Source: Streptomyces fuscichromogenes (GTDB taxonomy: Bacteria; Actinomycetota; Actinomycetes; Streptomycetales; Streptomycetaceae). Taken from it: a stretch of 46,513 bases of DNA. Made by a program: the position numbers and the translations under genes. Every line of letters begins with the position of its first letter. Position 1 is the stretch's first letter. The DNA lies in contig NZ_BMML01000006.1 in assembly GCF_014645815.1 (NCBI RefSeq), positions 1-46,513 on the forward strand, written 5' to 3'. Below the pieces are notes generated by a model, which worked only from the letters and a program-made list of their open reading frames with translations, had not been told where the DNA came from and did no database searches. This document shows, one piece after another, positions 1 through 6,974 of this stretch.

Positions 1-260
1 GGGCCGTTCCGACGAGTGAGACTTTAGCGGATTCCCGGCCTCCGAGCTAATCGGGGGCCGCGTCCTTTCGAACGTGGATTCCTCATTACGTAAATACGCA
101 CACCGAAGCATCCGACGACATGTCGCCGATTGCTGGCTGGTACTTGCGGAATGGCTGTCCGGGGACCGACCGGGGTCGGCGCTCACGTCGGACAACTCGG
201 AGAACACTACGTATCCGGTTGGGGCGTGTCAACTCGCGGCGGGACGGCACCTCGGGAGCG

Positions 261-266
261 TAGGCT
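261..266 (+). promoter_or_regulatory. Candidate -10 box for the trpS leader transcript
   Basis: TAGGCT fits the Streptomyces -10 pattern (TANNNT) and ends 7 nt before the ATG of the leader peptide at 274. Transcription would then begin at or next to that ATG, giving a leaderless leader-peptide mRNA. No clear -35 hexamer is visible at 17-18 bp, and no Shine-Dalgarno sequence lies close to the ATG. Inference from spacing only. Confidence 0.45.
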
Positions 267-273
267 GGGCCGC

Positions 274-315
274 ATGACTACGCGTACGTGTACCCAGCAG
301 TGGTGGCCCGCCTGA
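274..315 (+). CDS. Trp-rich leader peptide of the trpS attenuator
   Basis: A 13-codon ORF starts with ATG and ends with TGA. It encodes MTTRTCTQQWWPA, with two adjacent Trp codons (TGG TGG at 301-306) near its end. Such peptides sense charged tRNA-Trp: ribosome stalling on the Trp codons changes the fold of the downstream RNA. Attenuation of this kind is known for the auxiliary, indolmycin-resistant TrpRS gene of Streptomyces coelicolor. The peptide lies 124 bp upstream of trpS and just before a strong inverted repeat, as expected. It is too short for ordinary gene finders. Confidence 0.88.
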   Translation: MTTRTCTQQWWPA

Positions 316-366
316 CGGCGGCCGCGCTCACGTACGCATTCAACGGCCGCCGCTTCGGCGGCCGTT
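314..366 (+). promoter_or_regulatory. Transcription attenuator (antiterminator/terminator) before trpS
   Basis: The arms at 342-352 and 356-366 form a near-perfect 11-bp GC-rich hairpin with a three-base loop (terminator form). The segment CGGCGGCCG at 316-324, right after the leader stop, can instead pair with CGGCCGCCG at 344-352 (antiterminator form). The end of the leader ORF (GGCCCGCC, 305-312) can in turn pair with the segment at 316-322. Mutually exclusive pairing of four segments is the classical ribosome-mediated layout: stalling at the Trp codons favours readthrough into trpS. There is no U-run after the hairpin, which is common in high-GC actinobacteria. Confidence 0.82.
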
Positions 367-439
367 CGCGTATCCCCCTCCAGAACCTCAGGGGGTCGGG
401 CGCCGGGGACGGCGGCCTCGACCAGGAGGTGGAGAGGGA

Positions 440-1516
440 ATGACACGGGTCTTCAGCGGGATCAAGCCGACCGGGCACCTGACACTGGGGAACTACCTGG
501 GAGCGATGCGGCAGTGGGCCGCCGTGGACCAGCACCGGGCCGACGCCGTGTTCTGCGTCGTCGATCTGCACGGGATGACCGTGGACCACGACCCGGCCCG
601 GCTGCGCCGGCTGACCCGGCAGGCGGCGACGCTGCTGCTGGCGGCCGGGCTGGATCCGGAGCTGTGCACCGTGTTCGTGCAGAGCCATGTCGACGAGCAC
701 ACCCGGCTGTCGTACGTCATGGAGTGCGTGGCGACCGATGGCGAGATGCGGCGGATGATCCAGTACAAGGAGAAGGTCGCCGGTGAGGGGGCGCGGGGGC
801 GGGGTGTGCGGCTGTCGCTGCTGACGTACCCGGCGCTGATGGCGGCGGACATCCTGGCGTACGGGGCGGACGAGGTGCCGGTCGGGGACGACCAGTCGCA
901 GCACGTGGAGCTGACCCGGGACCTGGCAGTGCGGTTCAACCAGCGGTACGGGCACACGTTCGTGGTGCCGAAGGCGACCGTCCCGGCGGTGGCGGCGCGG
1001 GTGATGAATCTTCAGGATCCGGGGTCGAAGATGGGGAAGAGCGACGACTCCGGACCCGGGATCGTCTATCTGCTCGACGAGCCGGACGTGATCCGGAAGA
1101 AGGTCATGCGGGCCGTGACCGACAGCGGGCGGGAGGTCGTGTACGACCGGGAGGAGCGGCCCGGCGTCGCGAATCTGCTGGAGATTCTCGCTGCGTGCAC
1201 GGGCGGGAACCCTGAGTCACTGGCGAGCGTTCATGATTCGTACGGCGCTCTGAAGCAGGCCACCGCGGAGGCGGTGCTGGAGACGCTCAGGCCCGTGCAG
1301 GCCAGGCACAGGGAGTTGTGTGCCGATCCGGGATATGTGGAGGAGGTGCTGCGGCATGGGGCGGAGAAGGCTCGGGCGATCGCCCGGCCGATCGTCGATA
1401 CGGCTTACCGGGCGGTGGGTCTGCTGCCGCCCGGCGCCTTCTCGGGGTCGGGGTCGAGTTCGGGGTCGAGGCCGGGCTCGGTGACGGCCGAGCCCTCGTT
1501 GAACGCGGCGCGTTAG
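440..1516 (+). CDS. trpS: Tryptophanyl-tRNA synthetase, auxiliary type
   Basis: A class I aminoacyl-tRNA synthetase of 358 residues that joins Trp to tRNA-Trp. The N-terminal FSGIKPTGHLTLGNYLGAM holds the HIGH-type motif, and KMGKSDDSG near residue 195 is the KMSKS loop, both in the ATP site of the Rossmann fold. The ATG at 440 follows AGGAGGTGGAGAGGG, a strong ribosome binding site. The last 25 or so residues are a Ser/Gly-rich tail absent from most TrpRS and probably flexible. The attenuator upstream marks it as the Trp-regulated auxiliary copy, which in S. coelicolor confers indolmycin resistance; a main copy would lie elsewhere. It converges on proC with only 2 bp between the stops, so there is no room for a terminator. 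Confidence 0.95.
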   Translation: MTRVFSGIKPTGHLTLGNYLGAMRQWAAVDQHRADAVFCVVDLHGMTVDHDPARLRRLTRQAATLLLAAGLDPELCTVFVQSHVDEHTRLSYVMECVATDGEMRRMIQYKEKVAGEGARGRGVRLSLLTYPALMAADILAYGADEVPVGDDQSQHVELTRDLAVRFNQRYGHTFVVPKATVPAVAARVMNLQDPGSKMGKSDDSGPGIVYLLDEPDVIRKKVMRAVTDSGREVVYDREERPGVANLLEILAACTGGNPESLASVHDSYGALKQATAEAVLETLRPVQARHRELCADPGYVEEVLRHGAEKARAIARPIVDTAYRAVGLLPPGAFSGSGSSSGSRPGSVTAEPSLNAAR

Positions 1517-1518
1517 CT

Positions 1519-2331
1519 TCAGTCCTTCTTGCCTGAGGCGAGTTCGCGGCTGCGGTCGCGCGCTGCTTCCAGGGCGGCGATGAGGGCGGCGCGGACGCCG
1601 TGGTTCTCCAGTTCGCGGATGGCGTTGATCGTGGTGCCGGCCGGCGAGGTGACGTTCTCGCGGAGCTTGACGGGGTGTTCGCCGCTGTCGCGGAGCATCA
1701 CGGCGGCGCCGATCGCGGACTGGACGATCAGGTCGTGGGCCTTGTCGCGGGGCAGACCGAGCAGGATGCCGGCGTCGGTCATGGCCTCGACCAGGTAGAA
1801 GAAGTAGGCGGGGCCGGAGCCGGAGAGGGCGGTGCAGGCGTCCTGCTGGGACTCGGGGACCCGGAGGGTCTTGCCGACGGCGCCGAAGATCTCCTCGGTG
1901 TGGGCGAGGTGGTCGGCGGTGGCGTGGCTGCCGGCGGAGATGACGGACATCGCCTCGTCGACGAGGGCGGGGGTGTTCGTCATGACACGGACGACCGGGG
2001 TGCCCGGGGCGAGGCGCTCCTCGAAGAAGGAGGTGGGGATTCCCGCGGCGCCGCTGATGACGAGGCGGTCGGCGGGGAGGTGCGGGGCGAGTTCGTCGAG
2101 GAGGGTGCCCATGTCCTGGGGCTTGACCGTGAGGATCAGGGTGTCGGCGGTCTTCGCGGCCTCGGGGTTGGTGACCGCGGTGACTCCGTGGCGGGCGCGG
2201 AGTTCTTCGGCCCGTTCGGGGCGGCGGGCGGTGACCAGGAGGTCGGCGGGGGCCCAGCCGGCGCGGATCATTCCGCTGAGCAGGGCTTCGCCGATCTTGC
2301 CGGTGCCGAGGACTGCGACTTTCTGGCTCAT
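1519..2331 (-). CDS. proC: Pyrroline-5-carboxylate reductase
   Basis: The last step of proline synthesis: NAD(P)H-dependent reduction of 1-pyrroline-5-carboxylate to L-proline in the cytoplasm. The 270-residue protein has the usual family length. VAVLGTGKIGEALLSGM at residues 5-21 is the dinucleotide-binding Rossmann loop, and the C-terminal half carries the P5CR signature with SGSGPAYFF and TSPAGTT. The ATG at 2331 has no Shine-Dalgarno sequence, but a -10-like CAGACT sits 6 nt upstream, so the mRNA may be leaderless. It is a single gene converging with trpS. Confidence 0.95.
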   Translation of the reverse strand: MSQKVAVLGTGKIGEALLSGMIRAGWAPADLLVTARRPERAEELRARHGVTAVTNPEAAKTADTLILTVKPQDMGTLLDELAPHLPADRLVISGAAGIPTSFFEERLAPGTPVVRVMTNTPALVDEAMSVISAGSHATADHLAHTEEIFGAVGKTLRVPESQQDACTALSGSGPAYFFYLVEAMTDAGILLGLPRDKAHDLIVQSAIGAAVMLRDSGEHPVKLRENVTSPAGTTINAIRELENHGVRAALIAALEAARDRSRELASGKKD

Positions 2332-2413
2332 GCGGTCAGTCTGGCACCGGGGGCCGGGGCGGAGGTTGTCTGTCCGCCGGCCGGACTGCGCCGCTGGGCG
2401 TCGTGGCTGTCGG

Positions 2414-3220
2414 CTAGGCCGTCCGTCGCCTCAGGGTGGCGGCTCCGAGGACCAGGACCAGCAGGGCACAGCCGGCGACGATCAGGACGTCCCTGACGAA
2501 GGTGGAGGTCATGTCGGTGTGGTGGAGGACCTCGTTCATGGCGTCGACGGCGTAGGACATGGGGAGGACGTCGGAGACGGCTTCGAGGGCGGGGTGCATG
2601 TCGGAGCGCGGGGTGAAGAGGCCGCAGAGGAGGAGCTGGGGAAAGATCACCGCGGGCATGAACTGGACCGCCTGGAACTCCGAGGCCGCGAAGGCCGAGA
2701 CGAAGAGGCCGAGGGCCGTGCCGAGCAGGGCGTCGAGCAGGGCCACCAGGAGCAGGAGCCAGGGTGAGCCGGTGACGTCGAGGCCCAGGAGCCATACGGC
2801 CAGGCCGGTGGCGAGGGCCGACTGGATGATCGCGAGGATGCCGAAGGCGAGCGCGTAGCCGGCGATGAGGTCGGCTTTGCCGAGGGGCATGGCGAGGAGG
2901 CGTTCGAGGGTGCCGGAGGTGCGTTCGCGGAGGGTGGCGATGGAGGTCACCAGGAACATCGTGATGAGCGGGAAGATACCGAGGAGTGAGGCGCCGATGT
3001 TGTCGAAGGTGTGCGGGCTGCCGTCGAAGACGTAGCGGAGCAGGACCAGCATCAGGCAGGGGATGAGGATCAGCAGGGCGATGGTGCGGGGATCGTGACG
3101 GAGCTGGCGCAGGACGCGGGCGGCGGTCGCGGTGGTGCGGGAGAGGTTGAGGGCGCCGACGGGGACGGTGTCGGCGGCGGTGGTGGCGGCGGCGGTCGCG
3201 GTCGCGGTCCGGGTGGTCAT
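2414..3220 (-). CDS. ABC-2 type transporter permease
   Basis: Membrane half of a two-gene ABC exporter, 268 residues. After a Thr/Ala-rich cytoplasmic N-terminus there are about six hydrophobic segments, starting with TIALLILIPCLMLVLLRYV and ending with VLIVAGCALLVLVLGA. The central motif TSGTLERLLAMPL is typical of ABC-2 drug or polysaccharide export permeases. The ATG at 3220 overlaps the stop of the ATPase gene by 4 bp (ATGA), implying translational coupling and a fixed complex. The substrate cannot be read from sequence; an antibiotic or lipid export role is usual for this family. Confidence 0.88.
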   Translation of the reverse strand: MTTRTATATAAATTAADTVPVGALNLSRTTATAARVLRQLRHDPRTIALLILIPCLMLVLLRYVFDGSPHTFDNIGASLLGIFPLITMFLVTSIATLRERTSGTLERLLAMPLGKADLIAGYALAFGILAIIQSALATGLAVWLLGLDVTGSPWLLLLVALLDALLGTALGLFVSAFAASEFQAVQFMPAVIFPQLLLCGLFTPRSDMHPALEAVSDVLPMSYAVDAMNEVLHHTDMTSTFVRDVLIVAGCALLVLVLGAATLRRRTA

Positions 3221-4026
3221 CGTGAGGTTTCCTTCGTGCGGGAGTGGGCGGCGGCTTCGTCGACCAGGTGGAGGAAGGCGGCCTCGACGGTGTCGGAGCC
3301 GGTGCGGGTACGCAGGGCCTCGGGGGTGTCGTCGGCGAGGATCTCGCCCTCGCGCATGAGGAGGAGGCGGTGGCAGCGTTCGGCCTCGTCCATGACGTGG
3401 GAGGAGATGAGGAGGGTGGCGCCGCGGGTGGCGGCGATGGAGTGGAAGAGGTTCCAGAGGTCGCGGCGCAGGACGGGGTCGAGGCCGACGGTGGGTTCGT
3501 CGAGGACGAGGACTTCGGGGCTGCCGAGCAGGGCGACGGCGAGGGAGACGCGGTTGCGCTGGCCGCCGGAGAGGTTGCCGGCGAGGGCGTCGGCGTGGCT
3601 GGTGAGGTCGACTTCGCCGAGGACCCGGTCGATGTCGGCGCGGCGGTCGGGGGTGGGGCGGGTGGGGTCGAGGATCTGGCTGAAGTAGTCGAGGTTCTGG
3701 CGGATGGTCAGGTCGTCGTAGACGGAGGCGGCTTGGGTGACGTAGCCGATGCGGGTGCGGAGGGAGGGGTGGCCGGCGGGGCGGCCGAGGACGTCCAGGG
3801 TGCCGGTGACCTTGGCCTGGGTGCCGACGACGGAGCGCATCAGGGTGGACTTGCCGCATCCGGAGGGGCCGAGGAGGCCGGTGATCTGCCCCCGCGGGAC
3901 GGTGAAGTCGAGGCCGCGGAGCACGGTGCGGGGGCCGCGGACCGCGGTGAGTCCGGTGGCCTGGATGGCGGGGGGCAGGGCTGAGTTGCCGGGGGCCTGG
4001 GGCGGCTCCGGCGAGTAATTCATCAT
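3217..4026 (-). CDS. ABC transporter ATP-binding protein
   Basis: Cytoplasmic ATPase that powers the downstream ABC-2 permease. GPSGCGKST (residues 53-61) is Walker A, LSGGQRNRVSLAVALL is the ABC signature, VLVLDEPTVGLDP is Walker B and the D-loop region, and SSHVMDEAERC holds the switch His. I take the start at the ATG at 4026 (the next ATG is at 4023), giving 269 residues; the longer frame adds only Pro/Leu-rich residues across a probable promoter. There is no Shine-Dalgarno sequence. CATTAT lies 7 nt upstream, and a perfect inverted repeat covers the start codon, so the mRNA is probably leaderless and repressor-controlled. No regulator gene is adjacent. Confidence 0.9.
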   Translation of the reverse strand: MMNYSPEPPQAPGNSALPPAIQATGLTAVRGPRTVLRGLDFTVPRGQITGLLGPSGCGKSTLMRSVVGTQAKVTGTLDVLGRPAGHPSLRTRIGYVTQAASVYDDLTIRQNLDYFSQILDPTRPTPDRRADIDRVLGEVDLTSHADALAGNLSGGQRNRVSLAVALLGSPEVLVLDEPTVGLDPVLRRDLWNLFHSIAATRGATLLISSHVMDEAERCHRLLLMREGEILADDTPEALRTRTGSDTVEAAFLHLVDEAAAHSRTKETSR

Positions 4027-4035
4027 GTGATGAAT
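4018..4035. promoter_or_regulatory. 18-bp palindromic operator over the ABC transporter start codon
   Basis: ATTCATCA-TG-TGATGAAT is a perfect inverted repeat with 8-bp arms, strikingly AT-rich in a region above 70% GC. It overlaps the start codons at 4023 and 4026 and abuts the -10-like CATTAT (minus strand, 4034-4039). A dimeric repressor bound here would block initiation directly. The cognate regulator is not in the window's neighbouring genes. Confidence 0.6.
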
Positions 4036-4139
4036 AATGCTGGGGAGGGGGTGGGGCGTCAAGGGGAGGGGCACGGGGCGTGCGGGCCGGAGGAACGCTC
4101 ACCGGCGCTGCCCGCGGCTGGGCAGTAGCGGCGGGCGAG

Positions 4140-4180
4140 GCGCCCCGAAGGGGGCGCGGGGAACTGCGCGACCAGCCCCC
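4140..4180 (+). repeat. Streptomyces intergenic repeat, GGGGCGCGGGGAACTGCGCG type
   Basis: GCGCCCC-GAAG-GGGGCGC forms a hairpin, followed by GGGGAACTGCGCGACCAGCCC. The same unit recurs at 12771-12812, 14703-14790 and 19501-19540, always between genes. The unit is common between Streptomyces genes; its function is unsettled, and the hairpin could act as a terminator or mRNA end stabiliser. Here it lies downstream of the methyltransferase gene. Confidence 0.75.
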
Positions 4181-4281
4181 ACCGGCCCGCGCCCAAGTCG
4201 CGGCCGCGGGCCGGTGCTTGCCGGGCGGGAGTTGCTCGCGGGGGGGGGCTCGCGGGAGGGCTTGCCGGGAGGTGGTGGCGC

Positions 4282-5085
4282 TCAGGTGTTCAGGGCGACG
4301 AGCAGGAGGACGTCGTACGTCTCCTCGACGATGCCGTCGGGGAAGGTCTTCAGGAGGTGGGCGCGTTCCTCGGCGAGGAAGGCGGTGCGGCGGGTCTCGG
4401 GGGTGACGAGGAACGCCGAGTGGCTGCCGATGTTGGCGAGGTGGGTGTCGACCGGGACACGTCGGCTCCAGCGGACCATGCGGCGGGCGAAGCGGAGCCG
4501 GCCGCTGGGGTCGGCGAGGTCGGTGCGGTCGGTGGACCTGCTCCGCTCCGCTCGGACGTCGATGCCGAAGAAGCGGCCCATGCGGTCGGCGGAGTCGGCG
4601 ATCCAGTCGACGTCGAGCGCGTCGGTGTTCCACCACAGCGCCAGCGCCCCGCCGGGGCGCAGCACGCGGAGCGCCTCCGGCACCGAGCGGGCCGGGTCGG
4701 TCCAGTGCCAGGCCTGGGCGCAGGTGATGACGTCGGCGGTGGCGGCGGCGAGCGGGAGGGCGTTGCCGTCGCCGCGGACGATCGGGACGTCGGGGAGGGT
4801 GGCGTGGAACTGCGCGGCCATGCCTTCCCCCGGCTCCACCGCGACGACGTCGGCGCCACGCGCGTGCAGGAGGGCGGTCGCGATGCCGGTGCCCGCGCCG
4901 ACGTCGACCACCCGGGCGCCGGTGAGGGAGCGGCCGGCCTCTTCCTCGACGGCGTCGAGGAGGGCGGGCGGGTAGGAGGGGCGGTTCGCGGCGTACTGGG
5001 CGGCGGCGTCGTCGAAGGAGCGGGCACGTGCGGCGTGGGAAGGGGTCGGGTTCCGGGGATGCGACTGCGACTGGCCTGTGGTCAT
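4282..5085 (-). CDS. Class I SAM-dependent methyltransferase
   Basis: A 267-residue cytoplasmic methyltransferase. ARVVDVGAGTGIATALL (about residues 57-73) is SAM-binding motif I, VVAVEPGEGM follows with the acidic residue that holds the ribose, and VITCAQAWHWTDP and ALRVLRPGGALALWW are motifs II and III. It resembles the ubiE/COQ5-like methyltransferase_11 group. The substrate is not evident. The gene stands alone between the ABC exporter and a small membrane protein, and the ATG at 5085 shows no convincing ribosome binding site. The assignment to fold and cofactor is firm; any pathway would be a guess. Confidence 0.85.
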   Translation of the reverse strand: MTTGQSQSHPRNPTPSHAARARSFDDAAAQYAANRPSYPPALLDAVEEEAGRSLTGARVVDVGAGTGIATALLHARGADVVAVEPGEGMAAQFHATLPDVPIVRGDGNALPLAAATADVITCAQAWHWTDPARSVPEALRVLRPGGALALWWNTDALDVDWIADSADRMGRFFGIDVRAERSRSTDRTDLADPSGRLRFARRMVRWSRRVPVDTHLANIGSHSAFLVTPETRRTAFLAEERAHLLKTFPDGIVEETYDVLLLVALNT

Positions 5086-5185
5086 GCGGCCATGGTCCCG
5101 GGGGGCGGGTCCGGGGCGACAGGGATTTCCGAGGGCCCGGCCGAATACGCCTGCCGACCGGGCCCCTCCCCCGGTGTGGTTCCGC

Positions 5186-5692
5186 TCAGCGCTTGCGCTT
5201 CTTCTTCGACGGATTGCCTGAGCGGCGGGTGGTGCGTTGTTCGTGTTCCCGGACCGCGGTGTCGTACTCGGCGCGGTGGAGTCTCTCGCCGGGGGCCTCG
5301 GTGAGGGAGCGGAAGAAGTAGGCGAGGAGCGAGCCGACGAAGCCGATGGCGAGGAGGCCGCGCAGGGAGGCCTGGCGTTCGGGGTCGGGGCGCCTGCCGA
5401 AGGACTCCCAGGTGTTGCGGAAGGCCAGGGCGCTGCAGATGGCGAACATCGCGACGACGAGGACGGTCACGAAGGAGCCGGTGTCGGCGAGCTGGACACC
5501 CTCGTAGGCGAGGCGCAGCACCAGGCAGGAGGCGGCGGCCGCGGCGAGCGAGCCCGCGGCCACGCCGATCCGGCGGGCGGTGTAGCCGTCGTCGTGGTTC
5601 ACCCAGGACGTGCCGAAGAAGCGGAGGGGCTCGGGGCGGGGTCCGCCGGTGGAGCCCGCGGGGGTGTCCGGGGTGCCTGGTTCGTCGCTCAC
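5186..5692 (-). CDS. Conserved membrane protein, function unknown
   Basis: A 168-residue protein with three or so hydrophobic segments: IGVAAGSLAAAAASCLVLRL, FVTVLVVAMFAICSALAF and LLAIGFVGSLLAYFF. A Pro/Gly-rich N-terminus precedes them, and the C-terminal tail ends in SKKKRKR, very basic and presumably cytoplasmic. I recognise no enzymatic motif. The start is the GTG at 5692: a -10-like CATAAT ends 6 nt upstream with no Shine-Dalgarno, suggesting a leaderless mRNA. Confidence 0.75.
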   Translation of the reverse strand: MSDEPGTPDTPAGSTGGPRPEPLRFFGTSWVNHDDGYTARRIGVAAGSLAAAAASCLVLRLAYEGVQLADTGSFVTVLVVAMFAICSALAFRNTWESFGRRPDPERQASLRGLLAIGFVGSLLAYFFRSLTEAPGERLHRAEYDTAVREHEQRTTRRSGNPSKKKRKR

Positions 5693-5747
5693 GGGACGAT
5701 TATGGCGCCGGGGGCCGCGGGCTCCGGGGCGGGGCCGGTGTGACCGG

Positions 5748-6086
5748 TCAGGAGCAGTGGGCGGTGACGTAGCCGTCGCTGCCGGTGTGCACGTAGGTGT
5801 CCGAGACGTACGCGCTGCCGCCGATGTTGTCCCAGATGTTCGAGGTGCCGTAGTAACCGGACACCGTCGTACCCGGCTTCTGGCAGAAGAGCTCCACCAC
5901 GGAGCTCGCGGGCAGGACGCGGACGACGCTGTAGGAGGTGCCCGGCCCGCTCCGGACGTTCAGCTCGACCGGAGCGGTGGTGTAGGAGCTCGCGGCCGTT
6001 GCCGTCGCGGCCCAGCCCAGCACCATCATGGCGGACGTGGCGGCTGTGCCGGCGAGCATCAGTGCCCGGCGCCTCGGCGAGGTCAT
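5748..6086 (-). CDS. Secreted bacterial SH3-domain protein (copy 1 of 3)
   Basis: A 112-residue exported protein. MTSPRRRALMLAGTAATSAMMVLGWAATATA gives basic, hydrophobic and cleavage regions of a Sec signal peptide (cut near residue 31). The mature part is one bacterial SH3-like fold: LNVRSGPGTSYSVVRVLP is the hallmark strand-turn, followed by GYYGTSNIWDNI and a final Cys, with two cysteines that could form a disulfide. Such domains bind peptidoglycan or proteins outside the membrane. AAAGGACGG upstream of the ATG is a good ribosome binding site. It is one of three adjacent paralogues sharing most of their mature sequence. Confidence 0.85.
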   Translation of the reverse strand: MTSPRRRALMLAGTAATSAMMVLGWAATATAASSYTTAPVELNVRSGPGTSYSVVRVLPASSVVELFCQKPGTTVSGYYGTSNIWDNIGGSAYVSDTYVHTGSDGYVTAHCS

Positions 6087-6114
6087 GGTCGTGGCCGTCC
6101 TTTCAGGAGTGCGG

Positions 6115-6453
6115 TCAGGCGCAGCGGTCGGCTATGTAGCCGTCGCTGCCGGTGTGGACGTAGGTGTCGGAGACGAACTCGCCGTTGTCGATGTTGTCCC
6201 AGATGTTCGACGTGCCGTAGTACCCGGACACCGTCGAGCCGGGCGTCTGGCAGAAGATCGGGACCTTGGTGCCCTCGGGGAGGGTACGGGTGATGCCGTA
6301 GGTGGTGCCGGGGCCGCTGCGGACGTTCAGGCGGACGCCCGGGGCCGTCGAGTACAGCGATACGGCGGAGGCGACCGAGGCCGACCCCAAGATCATGAGG
6401 AAAGCCGCTGCGGAGCCGGCGAGAAGAACGGAAGCGCGTCTTACGGGTGTCAT
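6115..6453 (-). CDS. Secreted bacterial SH3-domain protein (copy 2 of 3)
   Basis: Also 112 residues with the same plan: signal peptide RRASVLLAGSAAAFLMILGSASVASA, then the SH3-like domain with RLNVRSGPGTTYGITRTLP, FCQTPGSTVSGYYGTSNIWDNI and a C-terminal Cys. It lies 28 bp upstream of copy 1 and 21 bp downstream of copy 3, all on the minus strand, so the three are probably co-transcribed. The mature region is closer to copy 3 than to copy 1 (shared GEFVSD near the C-terminus), suggesting two rounds of tandem duplication. The extracellular target is unknown. Confidence 0.85.
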   Translation of the reverse strand: MTPVRRASVLLAGSAAAFLMILGSASVASAVSLYSTAPGVRLNVRSGPGTTYGITRTLPEGTKVPIFCQTPGSTVSGYYGTSNIWDNIDNGEFVSDTYVHTGSDGYIADRCA

Positions 6454-6474
6454 CTCAGTCCCCCCTGGACCGGA

Positions 6475-6795
6475 TCAGGAGCAGCGGTCGGCCACGTAGC
6501 CGTCGCTGCCCGTGCTGACGTAGGCGTCGGAGACGAACTCGCCGTTGCTGATGTTGTCCCAGATGTTCGACGTGCCGTAGTACCCGGACACCGTCGTACC
6601 CGGCGTCTGGCAGTAGATCGGGACCTTGGCGCCCTCGGGGAGGACGCGGGTGATGTCGTAACCGGTGCCGGGGCCGCTGCGGACGTTCAGGCGGACGCCC
6701 GGGGCGACCGAGTAGTAGCGCACGGATGCCGCCAGCGTCGTGACGGCCTCGTCCTCGCCGCTGCTCTCGGCCTTCTGCGTGTTTTCGACAGACAT
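6475..6795 (-). CDS. SH3-domain protein lacking a signal peptide (copy 3 of 3)
   Basis: The 106-residue reading starts at the ATG at 6795, behind GGGGGAG. The SH3-like domain (RLNVRSGPGTGYDITRVLP, SGYYGTSNIWDNI, terminal Cys) matches copies 1 and 2, but the N-terminus MSVENTQKAESSGEDEAVTTLAAS is acidic and has no hydrophobic core. The protein should therefore stay in the cytoplasm, or be exported another way. A longer frame begins at 6867 but adds no signal peptide either. It is the first gene of the trio and diverges from the kinase gene across about 180 bp. Whether it is functional or decaying cannot be told from sequence. Confidence 0.75.
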   Translation of the reverse strand: MSVENTQKAESSGEDEAVTTLAASVRYYSVAPGVRLNVRSGPGTGYDITRVLPEGAKVPIYCQTPGTTVSGYYGTSNIWDNISNGEFVSDAYVSTGSDGYVADRCS

Positions 6796-6974
6796 GTAGT
6801 GCTCCCCCACTGGACCCATGAGTGCCATGGAGTCCCGTTGATTCCCCGCGATCGAGCCACGAAACACATATGCGTAACTCGCACGTGGACGCTAGCAAGT
6901 CGCCTCTGTATCGCACGAGTCATCGACTAGGCTCCGTGCGTCGCGCTCCGCGGAACAAGCACGGGGGTGGTCCC

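Noticed and set aside
1600..2496. Long plus-strand open frame opposite proC
   Set aside because: Gly/Val-rich shadow of the minus-strand gene; typical of frames opposite high-GC coding sequence.
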